Shown here: one piece after another, positions 59,742-64,000 of the stretch | Layout: each line of letters opens with the position of its first letter | Position numbering within the stretch: the first letter of the stretch is position 1 | NCBI RefSeq assembly: GCF_000004075.3 | Contig: NC_026655.2 | Span: 8,494,001-8,558,000, forward strand | Direction: 5' to 3' | Length of the DNA stretch: 64,000 nt | Origin: Cucumis sativus | Taxonomy: Eukaryota > Streptophyta > Magnoliopsida > Cucurbitales > Cucurbitaceae | Made by a program: the position numbers and the translations under genes | The notes under the pieces: model-generated | Told to the model about the DNA's origin: nothing | The model's input: only the letters and a program-made list of their open reading frames with translations | Database searches by the model: none

Positions 59742-61619
59742 ATCGATGTTTGGTCTCCACGAACAAGTTTACATATCATGGAATTTGCCAAGGTAATTGA
59801 ATAGTGAGAAGGAAGCTGGGAGTCCTAAGGTAATTGAACTGCTGCTTCAAATAATCTTGAGATCGGTTAGATGAAACGAGTATGGAACAAATGATAGAAG
59901 AGTTTAAAAGATTAAAAGGGAGAGAATCAGATTGTTGCCTTTCTTTAGGATGAAGCAAGGGAGACTGACAACTACACGGAATTTCAACTTACTGTCTGAA
60001 ATAAGCTTTTCCCACTTGTTGTTTGTATAGACAAGACAAGAATTTGCGAGAGGAAGGGGTATTATCCAGTGTGGCACACCCCCATCACAAGCCCCTCCTC
60101 CTTGTAGCGAAAGTGACACTTTCATGTAAACCCAGAGAAGAAAGCAAAGGGAAGTAGCAGAAAATATCAATTGTTACTGTCTTATAAGCAATCGAAGCTA
60201 CCAGATTTGTAAGCTTTTCTAACTCTTATTGATACTATCATATTACTGCTTTTAAAAGTACTATGATTAGAGCTTTTTATTTCTGCGACTTTCAGTTGGG
60301 TTTCTTAACTTGCAATGGTTAGTTCATTTACTATTGACTTAATCTTCGTAATGGTATAAATATAAAGAGGAAACTATTGTAAGAAATAAATAAAAAATCA
60401 AAATAAGAAAAGTTCCTCTCTCAACAATAATAGGAAAATTATAGCCAACAACATAATTTAGAAAATAAATTTAAAATGTAGCACATAGAACAAATATTTG
60501 TAAACATAGCAAAGGGTCTCTAGTCAACTAGTAATTTTTTTTTAAAAAAATGTCAAGTTTGTCCTTCAATGACTAACAATGATAGCACATTCCCAAAAGT
60601 GAAGTTGTCAATGAATGATGGCCACTCCTATCACCAATAGCTTTTCATCTTGAGATTGAGAAGAAACTTTTAAAATAGTAGTTGGGCACGAGATTTTTAG
60701 TCATCTACTTCGTTAAATGTTCATAGAAAATAGAAGTTTATTGTTTGTTTTCGAGGTTTCGTTTGTTAATTATTTTACAATTTATGTTATTCTTTTGTCA
60801 TACAAACAAAAAGTTTTAGCCACGTACAACAACATTTTTCATGTTATCAATTTCATATTATTATATATATTTTAAAATTCATTCAACATATTAATGTAAA
60901 GTTTTCTCAAAGACATTTTGAATGAAAACTTATTAAAGGGTTAATTTTGTCACATTTTAAGTATTTTTATCCCTAAGATGGTAACATTTATTATTTTAAT
61001 AATTTCTTTTGTTGGAAGGTATGAACTAGATTTGACTTTAAACTTAATAATACAATTTCTTATTAACTAACTATGTTTATTATTATTTGTCGAGTTTGTA
61101 ATCATTTTTCTTTTTGTTTTTAAAAACTAAAAAGTCTCTTTTCTTCTTTTTTTTTTTCAACTAAATTTGGATAATAATGGTTGCATCCTTAACCAAATTA
61201 AAAAATAATAATAATAATTAAAACACTTGTTTGAGCAAGAAATTTCGACATGTCATCGTAACAAAAATGGTGGTGATTATAATTTGATTGGATTTTGGAT
61301 AATCAAGTTTTCTCATATCCAACCTAACACAAGTCCCAAATGAAAAATCAAGCGAGACGTGCTAAGAAAACGGGTCCAAGTTCAAATAAGTTCAAGTCCA
61401 AACCCAACAAGTAAATGGGTCCAAGCTCAAGCCCAATAGACAAATGAGCCTAAGCTCACCTAAAGTCTATGAAATTCCTTTATAAATATAAACATTTGTC
61501 ACTCATTTAAAGGTCTTTGGTTGAAGAAAGAATTGAAGCTCTAAAGTACTAAACCTTAAAAAATTGAATATTCAAACTTCTACAAGCTCTCAAGACGTGT
61601 AAGTTCATAACAAGATCAA

Positions 61620-61677
61620 CAACTTCTTAAAGATTGAAGATTTGAAAACAACTTCTTAAAGATTGAAGATTTGAAAG
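61620..61677. repeat. 29-bp tandem duplication
   Basis: Two adjacent 29-bp units (61620-61648 and 61649-61677), from CAACTTCTTAAAG to TTTGAAA, differ only in the last base. Confidence 0.9.
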
Positions 61678-61889
61678 ATTAAACTTTCCTTTGATTCTAG
61701 AAGATCGAAGTTCAAATCAACTTGCAACTAGACCGAAGATCAAGAAGTTCTAAATTTTAACTTGTATTCGAGATAAAACATAAAAATAGTAAATACTAGA
61801 GATTGTATCAACTATATTCATCAATATAGAAAGTTCAATTTCACGAACTACATTTTTTCGAAATCTCATGTGAACAACACTATTAGAAA

Positions 61890-62064
61890 GATGGACACTC
61901 TCAACGTTTGTGATTTTAAATATTTGACGGTGTTAAAAAAACGACAAGAAATATATGATTTCAACAAGAATTTTTATTGAAAGACAGAGATAGTTTTTAA
62001 CTTTCATGACGTCTTTTAGTTCTTGATTGTTAAAAAACGCCAAAAGAGTATTTTTATAGTAGTG
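61890..62064. mobile_element. Possible small CACTA-like element end
   Basis: The stretch ends TTTTTATAGTAGTG at 62064, which on the other strand reads CACTACTATAAAAA. Just inside it are GACGTCTTTTAG, AAAACGCC and GACGGTGTTAAAAAAACGAC, with CG-bearing words as at the other two candidate ends. It would be a short non-autonomous element. The left terminus was not identified. Confidence 0.3.
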
Positions 62065-62617
62065 AAAAGTGATTGATTATTTAAACTATTTATAAGAAGA
62101 GAGGAGTTTGTATAGACTTCATTTGAAAAAATATAAGAAACAAAAGGTTTAATTATTAACATTTTGACTCAATTGTCACTTTATTGAAAATTTTTAAATA
62201 AAGTATTTTTTCAATCATTTTTTATTTAAGGTATTTTTAAATTAAAAAATAAATTAAAATATTTACGAACCAGTTTGGAATCGTTATACATTATACATAT
62301 ATTTTAGTACACATATCAATCATAATTTACAATATATATTATAAATATTTGGTAAAGTTTATTATTTTTTAAAAAGTTATTTTTATAGAAAAAAGGGAAA
62401 AAGGGAAAAAGAAAGAAGAAGGCCCAGTCAAGTAAGAAGCTTAGGTGCATATATGTAAAGCTTCACCTCCATGGGTTTGAGCATTTCGAGGATTTCTCCA
62501 CTTGGACCTAAATCCTCTGTTTTCGCGCCCCTTCAAATTCTCCTCTCCCCTGCCTTCTCCTTCCAATTTCATATACAACAGTGAAAGACAGAGCTACCGG
62601 TTTACTGTTCACGTTCC

Positions 62618-63997
62618 ATGGCGTTGCAAGCTACTATTTCGAGGAAGCTTTTAAACCAGAACAACCTGAGATGCTTCGGAATCGGCGCTAGATCCATTTC
62701 TTCTTGGTGGAAGAGCGTAGAACCGGCTCCCAAAGATCCGATTCTAGGCGTTACTGAAGCTTTCTTGGCCGATCCGAGTCCTAACAAAGTCAATGTTGGA
62801 GTAGTGAGTTTCTTCGTCCTCTTCCATTTTCCTCTGTTTCATTGCTCTTCTTCTGCCTGTTTTTGCTTCTCTTGAGTTTTTTAATAACCAAGTTCACAAA
62901 CGTCTGAATAAAAATTTTCAATTCGCTTATACGAGTTATGCGAGTTTTTTGGTATCTGAGTGGAAAATGGAAAATCGTATTTGATACATAAACTATTTGT
63001 TTCATCCGTCTTCTGTATATTTCTTGAATAATATCCTTATTTGAACTGCAGTTTTCGTGAGTGCATGCGATAGCTTTTGCTTTAGATTTAAGCATTTAGT
63101 TATTCTAGTCATTAAATCTTGGGGATTCAATGTGCGACAACTGTTTTAAGGTTTTATTATTGAATCGAGAAGCAGCAAATTTGTCTTTCTCACCTATTAA
63201 ATTAATAGTTGTTTCTGTCTGTGATATCCGTTCAAAATTTTGATGACCGTCTCGATTGATCCAAAACATTCTTCAAGTTCTCGGAACGGAAACTTCCTAA
63301 TATTTTTTAATTATTATTTTATTGGGAAATTGTTGTCTCTTTTGATCGCGTCCTGCGAATTTTTCATATTTATCTTTATGTCTCCTTCACTGTAGGGTGC
63401 CTATCGAGATGATAACGGAAAGCCGGTGGTCCTCGATTGTGTGAGGGAAGCTGAACGGAGGATTGCAGGAAACCTGAATATGTAAGACGGCGTCTCATGT
63501 ATCCGTTTGGATGCATTTAAATAATTGTATTTTTATCTTATAATTTAAATATCAACTTGCTGTCGTGATTGCAACTTTTTACTGTCGTCACACCAAGCTT
63601 ATCTTTCTATCCCCTCCAACAACTATGTAGATTCCTGTGGTATTTTTTCCTTTGTTACGCATCTAGTCCTTTTGTGCACAAAACAAGATATGTCACCTGG
63701 TTGAGCGTCCACACTTGAAACTCTTTTTTTTTTCTTAATTAATTTATTGAATACTTAAAAGTAATGACAACATTTTTTGTGTTCTACCAGGGAGTATCTT
63801 CCAATGGGAGGGAGTATAAAGATGGTGGAAGAAACACTGAAGCTGGCTTATGGAGAGAATTCTGACTTGATCAAAGATAAGAAGATAGCAAGTATACAAT
63901 CTCTCTCTGGAACTGGAGCATGTCGAATTTTTGCTGACTTTCAAAAACGTTTCCTTCCCGAATCCCAAATTTATATACCAGTCCCTACATGGGCCAA
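62618..63997 (+). CDS. Mitochondrial aspartate aminotransferase, first three exons (partial)
   Basis: This PLP-dependent enzyme interconverts aspartate plus 2-oxoglutarate with oxaloacetate plus glutamate, here in mitochondria. Exons seen are 62618-62803, 63396-63481 and 63791-63997; introns are GT-AG and the frame joins cleanly. The next donor GTA begins at 63998, so the gene continues past the window and the PLP-binding lysine is not visible. The mature start [28 protein letters not shown] is nearly invariant in plant mitochondrial isoforms such as Arabidopsis ASP1. The preceding residues ([27 protein letters not shown]) form a basic, Ser/Arg-containing targeting peptide. [25 protein letters not shown] and [20 protein letters not shown] are catalytic-domain landmarks. 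The start is the first ATG. It is a single-copy housekeeping-type gene with no visible defect. Confidence 0.95.
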
Positions 63998-64000
63998 GTA

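Larger units (their letters stand above)
59742..62617. other. Intergenic region between RING-CH and aspartate aminotransferase genes
   Basis: The first 400 bp are probably leader and promoter of the RING-CH gene. From 60180 on the DNA is AT-rich spacer, with traces of the GATAGA-type repeat near 60450-60540. The stretch 61320-61560 repeats short CAAG(T/C)CCAA-type words and TATAAATATAAA, reminiscent of an LTR promoter region, but no termini were found. A 29-bp tandem duplication lies at 61620-61677, and a possible CACTA-like end lies at 62064. The last 200 bp are the leader of the aminotransferase gene. Confidence 0.45.

Noticed and set aside
1-64000. tRNA, rRNA, CRISPR arrays or bacterial-type operons
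   Set aside because: No cloverleaf-like or rRNA-like sequence was recognised by eye and no spaced direct-repeat array exists. The DNA is clearly eukaryotic. A dedicated tRNA scan would be decisive and was not possible here.

Overview
The window is nuclear DNA of a flowering plant. The genes have GT-AG introns and are separated by long, very AT-rich spacers full of decayed transposable elements, and every recognisable protein has a eudicot counterpart. Several interspersed repeats look like ones I associate with the cucumber and melon family (Cucurbitaceae). That placement rests on memory and was not tested by a search.

The backbone is a dispersed cluster of five NFD4/nodulin-like major facilitator (MFS) transporter genes. 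Two carry one intron at the same codon: 1015-2899 on minus and 11918-13953 on plus. Three have no intron: a damaged copy at 38604-40285 on plus, and intact copies at 47270-48991 and 53255-55045 on minus. Berberine-bridge-enzyme-like (BBE-like) oxidase sequence lies inside both halves of the cluster: a decayed C-terminal piece at 5625-6110 and a complete three-exon gene at 42698-45576. This pattern suggests that an ancestral transporter-plus-oxidase block was duplicated. Between the halves are a SIEL-like ARM-repeat gene (15700-21275, minus, eight exons) and an intronless P-class PPR gene (25573-28299, plus). The right end holds a RING-CH protein gene (58988-59741, minus) and the first three exons of a mitochondrial aspartate aminotransferase (62618 to the window edge, plus).

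The spacers hold two broken Ty1/copia fossils (about 6107-10990 plus, with a long LTR-like repeat nested inside it, and about 32505-35559 minus, with one LTR kept), a copia start fragment near 42250, a hAT transposase fossil with visible introns (24150-25180), a MULE transposase C-terminal fragment (29640-30060), a long LTR-like repeat (30418 to about 32505), three possible CACTA-type termini, several short perfect tandem duplications, and a compact cluster of inverted repeats at 51452-51598.

The observations most worth following are: a near-identical upstream block shared by two of the intronless transporter genes, with a weaker match at the third; a transporter copy disabled by one stop and one frameshift; a BBE-like enzyme that lacks the cysteine of the usual bicovalent flavin linkage and has two introns; and an 83-codon open frame exactly antisense to the last exon of the RING-CH gene. 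I found no rRNA, tRNA or CRISPR array, and no clear case of a wholly new system.
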